Below, in pieces: positions 1 through 5,669 of a DNA stretch of 6,483 nt. Position 1 is the stretch's first letter. The number at the start of each line of letters is the position of its first letter. The DNA is from an uncultured Lachnospiraceae bacterium (GTDB lineage Bacteria; Bacillota; Clostridia; Lachnospirales; Lachnospiraceae): NCBI GenBank assembly GCA_946630645.1, contig CAMOZD010000076.1, forward strand, positions 1 to 6,483, read 5' to 3'. The position numbers were made by a program, and so were the translations under genes. The notes under the pieces were generated by a model, which saw only the letters and a list, made by a program, of their open reading frames with translations, had not been told where the DNA came from and searched no databases.

Positions 1-1
1 A

Positions 2-535
2 GTGGGGGTGTGTGCGAAACTAAATGTCATCTTCATTCTGCCCATTATTGCCATTAACTCTGCAGAAACCGTGATGATCGGGCAGAATATGGGAGCTAAG
101 CGGCTCGACAGGGTGATGGCCACCTTCCGGATGGCGTTGCTGATCACGGTATGTTATTCCGCCTGTATCGTCGGCCTGTGGTGGTTTTTCGGAGACAGGC
201 TCATCGGTCTTTTTACTACCGATCCCCAGACCATCGCCATGGGAACCCGTTATCTGAAAATGCATTGCTGGGATTATATGCTGGTGATGCCTCTTGCCTA
301 TTGCTTGGGAGGAGTATTTGCCGGGACCGGGCATACCGGTGTCATCGCCCTGGCAAATACAGCAGGTTCCGTCATATCCAGGATTCCCTTGTGTATTCTC
401 CTTGGAACCACTGCGGGACTCGGGGTCGCCGGAATCGGTCTTGCCTTTCCTATCAGCACAGCGGTGACAGTCCTGGTGTATCTTGTGCCTTTTGTAAAAG
501 GACTGTGGAAAGAGTCGACGGTGAGGAGTCAATGA
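2..535 (+). CDS. MATE family efflux transporter, C-terminal half (5' end outside window)
   Basis: This is the C-terminal 177 or so residues of a multidrug and toxin extrusion (MATE) type transporter, an inner-membrane antiporter that exports small organic molecules using a Na+ or H+ gradient. The visible part begins just before the motif IGQNMGAKRLDR (residues 26-37), which matches the conserved G-Q-N-x-G-A signature at the start of the second six-helix half in MATE proteins. Four to five hydrophobic segments follow, at about residues 42-64, 90-107, 113-135 and 139-167. The chain ends with a short basic tail after GLWKE. A full MATE is about 450 residues, so more than half lies left of the window; the GTG at position 2 is an internal codon, not a start. 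It is more canonical than the two MATE-like proteins at 2396-5636 and belongs to a different subgroup. The substrate cannot be told. Its stop TGA overlaps the ATG of a small downstream ORF. Confidence 0.9.
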   Translation: MGVCAKLNVIFILPIIAINSAETVMIGQNMGAKRLDRVMATFRMALLITVCYSACIVGLWWFFGDRLIGLFTTDPQTIAMGTRYLKMHCWDYMLVMPLAYCLGGVFAGTGHTGVIALANTAGSVISRIPLCILLGTTAGLGVAGIGLAFPISTAVTVLVYLVPFVKGLWKESTVRSQ

Positions 536-684
536 GATCTCCAATTATTTATGATGAAGACTGTCTAAGTATATTTGATTCCAATATACATTTGAAAAAA
601 GAGATTGTGGTGAGCTGCGAATGCAGCAGGGCAATCCGGACTTATATTACTATGTGTTGCAAAAATGAATCTGTATTTTTTTGA
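532..684 (+). CDS. Small 50-residue ORF overlapping the MATE stop, unrecognised
   Basis: An ATG at 532 overlaps the stop of the preceding MATE gene in the arrangement ATGA. It is preceded by GAGGAG at 523-528, three bases upstream, which is close but could support translational coupling. The product starts MRSPIIYDEDCLSIFDSN and is short, mixed-charge and cysteine-rich (four Cys in 50 residues, including CEC and CC). It has no membrane segment or signal peptide. I do not recognise it. It could be a genuine small protein co-translated with the transporter or the 5' remnant of a longer decayed gene; no longer continuation in another frame was obvious. Support rests only on the overlap and the Shine-Dalgarno-like sequence. 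Confidence 0.35.
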   Translation: MRSPIIYDEDCLSIFDSNIHLKKEIVVSCECSRAIRTYITMCCKNESVFF

Positions 685-710
685 ACGGAAATATGAATTT
701 ACAATATGAT
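681..710 (+). promoter_or_regulatory. Candidate sigma-A promoter for the YciI-chagasin-azlCD operon
   Basis: TTGAAC (681-686) and TATGAT (705-710) are separated by 18 bases, close to the TTGACA-17-TATAAT consensus. A transcript starting near 717 would have a short leader containing the GGGAG ribosome binding site (721-725) of the gene at 734. The region is AT-rich, as expected between operons. The call is by motif only. Confidence 0.4.
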
Positions 711-733
711 CAGCGTAAAAGGGAGATGAAGAG

Positions 734-1027
734 ATGCAATTTATGATTAAGGCTTACGATGGAAAAGATATGCTGGAAAAAAGAATGGCTGTCCGGCCGC
801 GTCACCTGGAAGGAATGAAGAAACTTGGCAGGCAGATTATCTGCGCCGGCGGCCTGCTGGATGATGAGGGACAGATGAAGGGCTCTGCTTTGATCCTGGA
901 GTTCCCTGACCGTGCTGCCCTGGATGAATACCTGGCAAACGAGCCTTATGTCGTTGAGGGTGTATGGGAGAAGGTTGAAGTGGAGAACATGAATGTGGTC
1001 CTTGTGAATGGAGAAAGAATAAAATGA
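734..1027 (+). CDS. YciI-like (YCII-related) domain protein
   Basis: A 97-residue protein of the YCII-related family, small cytoplasmic proteins with a dimeric ferredoxin-like alpha/beta fold whose physiological reaction is mostly unknown. The length fits the family. The pattern is typical: an N-terminal beta strand (QFMIKAYDG), then RPRHLEGMKKL with the conserved His at residue 24, a strand and turn ICAGGLLDDEG (36-46), the strand GSALILEFPD with Asp59, a helix DEYLANEPYV (64-73) carrying the family's acidic-Pro-Tyr motif, and a final beta strand. The start is supported by GGGAG at 721-725, eight bases before the ATG. The stop is 22 bp before the chagasin-like gene, so the two are probably co-transcribed. 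The His and Asp residues have been proposed as an active-site pair in family members, but no substrate can be inferred here. Confidence 0.85.
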   Translation: MQFMIKAYDGKDMLEKRMAVRPRHLEGMKKLGRQIICAGGLLDDEGQMKGSALILEFPDRAALDEYLANEPYVVEGVWEKVEVENMNVVLVNGERIK

Positions 1028-1049
1028 TTTATGGGAGGAGGATACTCAA

Positions 1050-1490
1050 ATGAGAAGACATAAAACATTTCTTGCAGCAGGAGTGCTGCTGCTTCTGTTC
1101 ATCCTGACTGGCTGCAAGGCCAAAAAGCCTCAGAAAGCCATTTTAACCCTGGAATCCAATCCTACAACAGGATATCAGTGGATCGTGGAACAAGCCCCGG
1201 AAATCTTTGACATTTCCTCAGAATATAAGGAGGATACTGTCGAAGGAGCTACAGAGCAGATGGTAGGCGTTGGCGGAAAGGAAACATTTACACTGACTCC
1301 CAAAAAGGAAGGGCGCACAAAAATCGACTTTCTCTATAAGCAGCCCTGGGATGAGGAGAGCCTGTACACACGTCTGACCTATCAGATCAAGGTGGATAAG
1401 AACCTGCAGATCCAGGTCGAATCCTCAGGCGGCCAGATGGGGGAAGATATATCCGAAGTGCCCCAAATGCCGGAGTTCAGGATAGAGTAA
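1050..1490 (+). CDS. Chagasin-like (I42 family) protease inhibitor, predicted lipoprotein
   Basis: A 146-residue exported protein. Residues 1-22 form a lipoprotein signal: basic MRRHK, a hydrophobic core, and the lipobox LTGC with Cys22 as the lipidation site, so it should be anchored on the outer face of the membrane. The mature part carries the three loops that define chagasin-type inhibitors of papain-like cysteine proteases: NPTTGYQW (37-44), GVGG (73-76), and KQPWD (97-101), where the family usually has RPW. The Ig-like beta strands between them also fit. The acidic C-terminal tail (about 118-146) lies beyond the usual domain. The start is set by GGAGGAGG at 1034-1041, eight bases before the ATG. 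The gene sits 22 bp after the YciI-like gene and 47 bp before the azlC remnant. No cysteine protease is visible nearby, so the target is unknown; a role protecting against host or self proteases is inference. Confidence 0.85.
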   Translation: MRRHKTFLAAGVLLLLFILTGCKAKKPQKAILTLESNPTTGYQWIVEQAPEIFDISSEYKEDTVEGATEQMVGVGGKETFTLTPKKEGRTKIDFLYKQPWDEESLYTRLTYQIKVDKNLQIQVESSGGQMGEDISEVPQMPEFRIE

Positions 1491-1522
1491 AAGGACCGCC
1501 CGGCAAAAGGACCCGCCCGGCA
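1491..1522 (+). repeat. Imperfect tandem duplication before azlC
   Basis: Two adjacent copies of AAGGACC(C)GCCCGGCA occupy 1491-1505 and 1507-1522 and differ by one C. They fill the spacer between the chagasin stop and the AGGAGG (1522-1527) of the azlC remnant. The second copy ends on the first base of that Shine-Dalgarno. This is probably a slippage duplication. Confidence 0.75.
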
Positions 1523-1537
1523 GGAGGAAAAACATCT

Positions 1538-1888
1538 ATGAACAAGCAGACAATCAGACAAGCATTTTATCGATCGATTCCTGTTCTGGCAGGTTATGTG
1601 GTTTTGGGTATCGGATTTGGTATTCTTATGCGGAATGCCGGATACGGGGTCTTGTGGACAGCATCCATGAGCCTGCTGATCTATGCCGGATCAATTGAAT
1701 CAATACCGATTCTTCGTATCCCTGTTTAATCACTGCTACTGGGTCACGGGCAGCATCCTTGGAAGCCTGCTGGGGCAGTTCTGCCCTTTTCCACAGCAGG
1801 GATAGAATTTTCCATGACGGCGTTATTTATTGCAGCATACACAGAACAGTGGCTTACAACAAAAGACCATGTTCCGGCACTGACAGGA
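1538..1888 (+). pseudogene. azlC: Decayed azlC: branched-chain amino acid exporter large subunit (internally deleted, frameshifted)
   Basis: AzlC is the large membrane subunit of an AzlCD-type exporter of branched-chain amino acids. The 5' end is intact: AGGAGG at 1522-1527, ten bases before the ATG, then MNKQTIRQAFYRSIPVLAGY through MSLLIYAGS (to about 1693), a good AzlC N-terminus with its YAGS motif. That frame stops at 1729. AzlC sequence resumes in another phase from about 1701 (YRFFVSLFNHCYWVTGS) to 1774. It then shifts again at the G run 1772-1775, where four G are present and a fifth would restore the frame. It continues as AVLPFSTAGIEF and MTALFIAAYTEQWLTTKDH to about 1888. From memory of the family, roughly 80-100 residues between YAGS and the FFVSLFNHCYW segment are missing. 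Several lesions make a functional AzlC very unlikely. The family assignment is confident; deletion size is an estimate. Confidence 0.85.
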
Positions 1889-1892
1889 TTGT

Positions 1893-2030
1893 TATGCACA
1901 TCCCTTTGGCATCCCGGAATTGATTGCTGCAGTCTGCGTCGCAGGTGTACAGGTCTGGAAATGGAACTCTCTGATCAGTATCCTCACAGGGACAGCAGTA
2001 TATATGGTACTTATACAGATGGTGTTTTGA
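1893..2030 (+). pseudogene. azlD: azlD tail fused onto the azlC remnant
   Basis: In phase with position 1893, a 45-codon stretch reads YAHPFGIPELIAAVCVAGVQ, then a WKWNSL segment, then LTGTAVYMVLIQMVF and TGA at 2028-2030. This resembles the C-terminal end of AzlD, the small partner subunit of AzlC, whose last helices carry a similar xGIPELIA and W-K-R-N-x-L-L-S-I-x-x-G-T-V-x-Y-M pattern. The AzlC-like reading ends in another phase only a few bases upstream (about 1888), so the end of azlC and the first half or more of azlD have been deleted. The result is an azlC'-'azlD junction. It is not translatable as one protein because of the phase change. The match is from memory of the family, without alignment. 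Confidence 0.7.
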
Positions 2031-2044
2031 TGAGTTTTGATGAG
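2025..2044 (+). repeat. Perfect 10-bp tandem repeat over the azlD stop
   Basis: TTTTGATGAG occurs twice in direct succession (2025-2034 and 2035-2044). The first copy contains the TGA that ends the azlD remnant. It is probably a replication-slippage duplication, in the same decayed area as the other short duplications. Confidence 0.8.
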
Positions 2045-2053
2045 TTCACAAAA

Positions 2054-2089
2054 AAGACACGGAAGACACGGTGCCTGGCACCGTGTCTT
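2054..2089. repeat. REP-like palindrome with duplicated left arm
   Basis: Arms AAGACACGGTGCC (2063-2075) and GGCACCGTGTCTT (2077-2089) are perfect 13-bp complements around a central T2076. The outer part of the left arm, AAGACACGG, is present a second time directly upstream (2054-2062), preceded by an A run from 2050. In RNA this makes an 11-bp stem with a 5-nt loop. It is followed by only TTTG on the plus strand and by a run of T on the minus strand if the outer arm copy is used. It could serve as a weak terminator of the azlCD transcript. The sequence resembles intergenic palindromic repeats I have seen in other Clostridia genomes, but the copy number here is one. Confidence 0.75.
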
Positions 2090-2257
2090 TGAGGATCCCG
2101 AGAATTTCCCAAGACCAGAACTGGATGAACAGACTGATATTCCTGATGCCGCATAATATTGGTTTTCCTCATTATGATTGATAAAACACAAGATGGAAAT
2201 GGATGACGGAACAGACAGACTCGTGAATCCGGGCAGTGATGAAAGACCTATCTTTGC

Positions 2258-2286
2258 TTGATAAAACGACTGATATTGATTACAAT
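2258..2286 (+). promoter_or_regulatory. Candidate sigma-A promoter for the MATE gene pair
   Basis: TTGATA (2258-2263) and TACAAT (2281-2286) are separated by exactly 17 bases. Each hexamer differs from the TTGACA and TATAAT consensus at one position. Transcription would start near 2293, giving a leader of about 100 nt ahead of the ATG at 2396. It lies downstream of the palindrome, so the MATE pair appears to be a transcription unit separate from the azlCD operon. Confidence 0.55.
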
Positions 2287-2395
2287 GGAAACGAAACAAT
2301 CCGCAGGGGATGAGCTGCAGACTCCGCCAGGCAGAGCAGGCGGCAGGAATATTACGAAAAGAAAGGAAACCATACAGTAAAGATAAAGAAGAGTT

Positions 2396-3931
2396 ATGTT
2401 TGAAAAAGACCGACACAAGATGAACAGAATGAAAATCAAAGATTATTTCAAAAGGTTAAGATCCTTCACATCACAATCGGATCCTTCCCTGCCGGATTCC
2501 GAAGGCGGATATAAGATGCCCTCCATTGCAGATTCATTGTTTTATATGATATTCCTTACTATGTTTCTGCCATCCATCATCGGCTTCATAACGGATGCCT
2601 TCCATTTGAGGCTGCTCTCGGAAGCGGATCTGACTGTCTTAAGTCTGACCAACTCCATTGACAGTATAACAATGATACTATGTGTCCTTTTCCCTATAGG
2701 GTCTCAGGCTGTTATATCCAAAGCACTGGGTCGTGGAGATAGGGAGAGCGTCTCCGTAGACTATACGTCAATCACAATAGGGCAGGGCATACTGGTGGCA
2801 GCTATTGCAATCCTTATGATTGCTTTTGCACACCCCATCGCAGAATTGCTGGGGTCAGGCGATAGTCCCGGCATGATGAATAAGGCTGCCATGACAATCG
2901 GATTCTTTGCTGTCGGAATGGCTATTGAATGTCAGAGAAATCTTCTCTATCTTCTTCTTTATATGGAAGATACATCCAGAAGGGGGATTCTTTACAGCGC
3001 CCTGGCCGGTTCTTTTTTTAATATTGTCAGTTATGTTCTTGTAACGCTGTCCGGACCGACCCTGTTTAAATATCTTTTAGCCGGATTGATGTCAGACGTG
3101 CTGTCATTGATTGTTATCCTTGTTTATAAGCGAAGGAAAAGCCGAATCTTCCGGTTTGACCCGAAGCTGTTCTCCATAAAAAGTTTTCTTCATATAACAA
3201 ATGTGGGATTGCCGGCAGGAGCAGAATATCTGTATGTCGCAATATTTGAATTCCTTGTAATCCGATATACGATTGCTGCCTTTTCTCATGTCTATCTTCC
3301 TGTATTTGAGATTGAAGACGATCTGAATGTTATTGCGGAAACTTTCGTGATGGCAATGTGCCTGATCCTGGTATACCGTCTGGGAATCGTTTGCGGAGAA
3401 GGAAATAAGGACAGGATAAAAAAGGAAATCAAAAACACCTGGATTGTCTGCATGTCCTTATCTGTCGTCGTTGCGGGTGTTTGTCTTATCGTATATCCTC
3501 ACATGGTCGAATATATTGTAGGAGATCTCGGAAAGAATACCGCACTAATAAAGGATCAGGCAGTAATTGACCTGTATTTTGTGTGTTTAGGTGTTCCTTT
3601 TTATGCAGCCAATAATATTTTTACCAGTGTATATGAAGTACGGGAACTGGTAAAACATGCACATTTAAACTATTTACTGGAAACCTGTGTTTTATATATC
3701 TTTTATTCCGTTGTTTTGAGCCAGCTGCTTGGAGTGACGGGACTCTGGATTGCCTATCCGGCAGCGGAGGCAACCACCTTACTGGTAAATGTCATTTTAA
3801 TGATCCTATATAATAAAAGGCTTCCTGCAGGATGGATGGATCTCATGTTCCCAGGCCCGGATAATTCCAATATAACTCCCAGAAAGTGTGAACAGAATTA
3901 TGAATTGGAAAAAATCATTAGGCAGACGTAA
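2396..3931 (+). CDS. MATE-like transporter, first gene of an overlapping pair
   Basis: A 511-residue polytopic membrane protein of MATE type. A hydrophilic basic N-terminus (1-40) precedes about twelve hydrophobic segments. Residues 101-116, containing GSQAVISKALGRGD, match the MATE first-half signature in which a small-residue helix ends in LGxGD. Family-like features continue with the helix pair after 160, a basic cytoplasmic loop KRRKSR (245-250) before the second half, LPAGAEYLY (272-280), and a final helix ending LYNKRLPAGWMDLMFPGPD (471-489). The hydrophilic tail of about 22 residues after that is short. In related proteins I recall, a similar W-x-D-L-M-F segment leads into an ATPase-like domain, so this one may have lost it. 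The ribosome binding site is weak (AAGAAGAG, 2386-2393, very close to the ATG); starts at Met9 or Met12 are possible. The 3' end overlaps the next gene by 44 bases, suggesting translational coupling. Substrate unknown; the acidic EIEDDL (305-310) within the second half is atypical. Confidence 0.85.
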   Translation: MFEKDRHKMNRMKIKDYFKRLRSFTSQSDPSLPDSEGGYKMPSIADSLFYMIFLTMFLPSIIGFITDAFHLRLLSEADLTVLSLTNSIDSITMILCVLFPIGSQAVISKALGRGDRESVSVDYTSITIGQGILVAAIAILMIAFAHPIAELLGSGDSPGMMNKAAMTIGFFAVGMAIECQRNLLYLLLYMEDTSRRGILYSALAGSFFNIVSYVLVTLSGPTLFKYLLAGLMSDVLSLIVILVYKRRKSRIFRFDPKLFSIKSFLHITNVGLPAGAEYLYVAIFEFLVIRYTIAAFSHVYLPVFEIEDDLNVIAETFVMAMCLILVYRLGIVCGEGNKDRIKKEIKNTWIVCMSLSVVVAGVCLIVYPHMVEYIVGDLGKNTALIKDQAVIDLYFVCLGVPFYAANNIFTSVYEVRELVKHAHLNYLLETCVLYIFYSVVLSQLLGVTGLWIAYPAAEATTLLVNVILMILYNKRLPAGWMDLMFPGPDNSNITPRKCEQNYELEKIIRQT

Positions 3932-5636
3932 ATTCTATACTATTTTAATAGCAACATCAGTGGAAATGATCGTGGGCATTCTGATGAGTCTGATTGATAC
4001 TGCTGTAGCAGGGCATATTATCGGTGTCGGAGGCCTGTCCGCCATGAACATGGTTGCCCCTATTACCGGCTTGACTGTTTTTACAGAGGGGTTATTCTCT
4101 GTAGGTACCGCCATGGTCTATGCTATACATAAAGGGAACTATCAGGAAGAGAAGGCAGAAGCCGTCTTTGGGACAGGGCTCATCTGTGCAGCAGCCATTG
4201 GATTGTTCACTTCCTTGACCATCCTGTGCATTATGCCTTTTTATCTGAACTATATGGGTGTAAGCGCCGGGATCAGAAAATTGGTAAAGGATTTTCTTTT
4301 CTTTATTTATCCGCAGCTCGCGCTGGCTCCTGTTTTTCAGCTCCTTTGCCAGATGGTCTATACTGATGGCGGAGAAATCACAGGGACAGCGGCCAATATC
4401 ACGGAAACTATCTTAAATCTTGGATTATCCATTATCCTGGGAAAGAAAATGGGAATTCTGGGAATTGGACTGGGGACCCTCATCAGTACCGTGGCTGCCC
4501 TGGGGATTGTTATGCTGCATTTCTTAAGCAGGAGGAACGGACTTCGAATAAAACTGGCTTTTGATAAAACCAGTCTGAAAAAGATGCTTTTTTATGGGGC
4601 AAATGATTCCGCTATGTTTTTTCTCCTGCCTATTTTATCCTTTATTACCACGAAGTTTGTCATTATGGTTTTTGGCGAGTACTATCTGCCTGTATTAACG
4701 ATTATATACAGTATCTTTGAACTTACTGTAATCTTTGAAGCGACCGGAGAAGCCATGCGTCCAATCATGCCGATTTATCTGGGGGATCATAATAACCTTG
4801 CCGTCAGGCAAATCCTTATGTATTCCACTGCGGTCAATCTGCAAAGATCCATCCTTTTTTCCCTGATGCTCCTGATCGCGGGACCATATATCCCCGCCGC
4901 CTTTAACATTCAGGATCCAGGGCTTCTTGCGGAATGTACCAGTGCCTTAAGGATCTATGCAATAGCCGGTCCGGGATTGGCTGTGATGGCGAACTTTAAC
5001 TCATATTATATCAATACCAATAAACCCCTTCTGGCCTCTCTGGAAAGTATTCTGAACGGGCTGATTTGTATTCTTGCCCTTTCCCTGCCCCTTGGTGCGG
5101 CTTTCGGAATAAAAGGGATGATGTTCGGTTACGCTCTGGCTCCTTACCTGACAGCGATCATCCTGCTCGGCTATGTTTATATCCAGTACCCCAAAGAACA
5201 GTTTCCGGACCTTCTTCCGGCTTCAGAGGGTGTCCTGTTCAACAGGACAGTCCTGCTGAATGGGCAGGAGATTATGGATTTGGTATATGATGTCCATGAC
5301 TTTTTGGGACAGAACGAGATAGATCAGACTTCTCAAAGGTTTATAGAACTGAATATTGAGGAGATCCTTCTTCTGATTAAAGAAAAAAACCAGAAGCCGG
5401 ACAAAAAGAGTAAGCCTCCAAAAATCTACGCCGAATGCTGTCTTCGTTTATACAGTGAAGGTGCTGATCTGTCCATCTGGGACAGCGGTGAAATATTTGA
5501 TATTACGGAGGCCGACGGTGATATCATCAACTTCCGAAGCTATTTTGTGGAAAGACTGCTCGCGGAAGAGAAGGTGAAAAAGCATATGGTAGCTACAAGT
5601 TTTAATAAGAACTTTATCCACTTTGATATCCAATAA
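3888..5636 (+). CDS. MATE-like transporter with C-terminal degenerate GHKL (HATPase_c_2-like) domain
   Basis: A 582-residue protein with two parts. Residues 1-435 form about twelve membrane segments of a MATE-type transporter: DTAVAGHIIGVGGLSAMN at 37-54 is the classic TM1-TM2 motif, GTGL recurs after the first loop, and the second half begins near 233. Residues 445-582 are soluble. They read like the anti-sigma-factor type GHKL ATPase: helix FIELNIEEILLLIKEK (485-500) at the N-box position, a strand, WDSGEIFDIT (531-540) resembling the D-x-G-x-x-F-D G1 box, helix SYFVERLLAEEK (551-562), and a closing strand. The N-box Asn appears replaced (Leu496), and the G2 Gly near 547-550 is absent, so ATP binding is doubtful. 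The start is GTG 3888 or ATG 3900; neither has a good ribosome binding site, and both overlap the previous gene (44 or 32 bases), so re-initiation is likely. A transporter or sensor role is inference. Confidence 0.85.
   Translation: MNRIMNWKKSLGRRKFYTILIATSVEMIVGILMSLIDTAVAGHIIGVGGLSAMNMVAPITGLTVFTEGLFSVGTAMVYAIHKGNYQEEKAEAVFGTGLICAAAIGLFTSLTILCIMPFYLNYMGVSAGIRKLVKDFLFFIYPQLALAPVFQLLCQMVYTDGGEITGTAANITETILNLGLSIILGKKMGILGIGLGTLISTVAALGIVMLHFLSRRNGLRIKLAFDKTSLKKMLFYGANDSAMFFLLPILSFITTKFVIMVFGEYYLPVLTIIYSIFELTVIFEATGEAMRPIMPIYLGDHNNLAVRQILMYSTAVNLQRSILFSLMLLIAGPYIPAAFNIQDPGLLAECTSALRIYAIAGPGLAVMANFNSYYINTNKPLLASLESILNGLICILALSLPLGAAFGIKGMMFGYALAPYLTAIILLGYVYIQYPKEQFPDLLPASEGVLFNRTVLLNGQEIMDLVYDVHDFLGQNEIDQTSQRFIELNIEEILLLIKEKNQKPDKKSKPPKIYAECCLRLYSEGADLSIWDSGEIFDITEADGDIINFRSYFVERLLAEEKVKKHMVATSFNKNFIHFDIQ
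5231..5249. repeat. Perfect 19-bp palindrome inside the MATE-GHKL gene
   Basis: TGTCCTGTT (5231-5239) and AACAGGACA (5241-5249) are exact complements around C5240. The element encodes residues 448-454, at the linker between the membrane and ATPase-like parts. It may be incidental to coding, or an operator-like or mRNA hairpin site (7-bp stem, 5-nt loop). Confidence 0.6.
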
Positions 5637-5669
5637 AAATAATAAATTGCTCTTGAAAAGCTCAAAGGG

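Larger units (their letters stand above)
2031..2395 (+). other. Intergenic region between the azlCD remnant and the MATE pair
   Basis: These 365 bases hold no recognisable gene. They contain the end of the 10-bp tandem repeat, the palindrome (2054-2089), and a strong candidate promoter (2258-2286). A leader of about 100 bases runs to the ATG at 2396. The leader has a small GC hairpin (CCGCC 2324-2328 with GGCGG 2339-2343) but no recognisable riboswitch. The decamer TTGATAAAAC occurs at 2178-2187 and again at 2258-2267, where it covers the -35 box. The minus-strand open frame across this region has no family resemblance and no ribosome binding site that I can see. Confidence 0.6.

Noticed and set aside
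20..544. Minus-strand open frame antisense to the first MATE gene
   Set aside because: It is a shadow of a strongly supported membrane protein gene; the composition (many His, Gly, Asp) is typical of an antisense frame.
614..627. GCTGC-GAAT-GCAGC hairpin as a terminator after the first MATE gene
   Set aside because: The stem is only 5 bp, it lies inside the small ORF, and no T tract follows directly.
1814..2092. Independent 92-residue gene starting at ATG 1814
   Set aside because: The start is an internal AzlC methionine, and the second half is out of phase with the AzlD-like reading, so it is part of the pseudogene.
2285..2380. Small 31-codon leader ORF (METKQSAGDELQTPPGRAGG...) before the MATE pair
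   Set aside because: Its ATG overlaps the candidate -10 box, no Shine-Dalgarno precedes it, and the product is not recognisable.
1892..2416. Minus-strand 174-codon open frame across the azlD remnant and intergenic region
   Set aside because: It runs antisense through the azlD tail and the palindrome, shows no family resemblance, is rich in Ser/Cys low-complexity sequence, and has no clear ribosome binding site.
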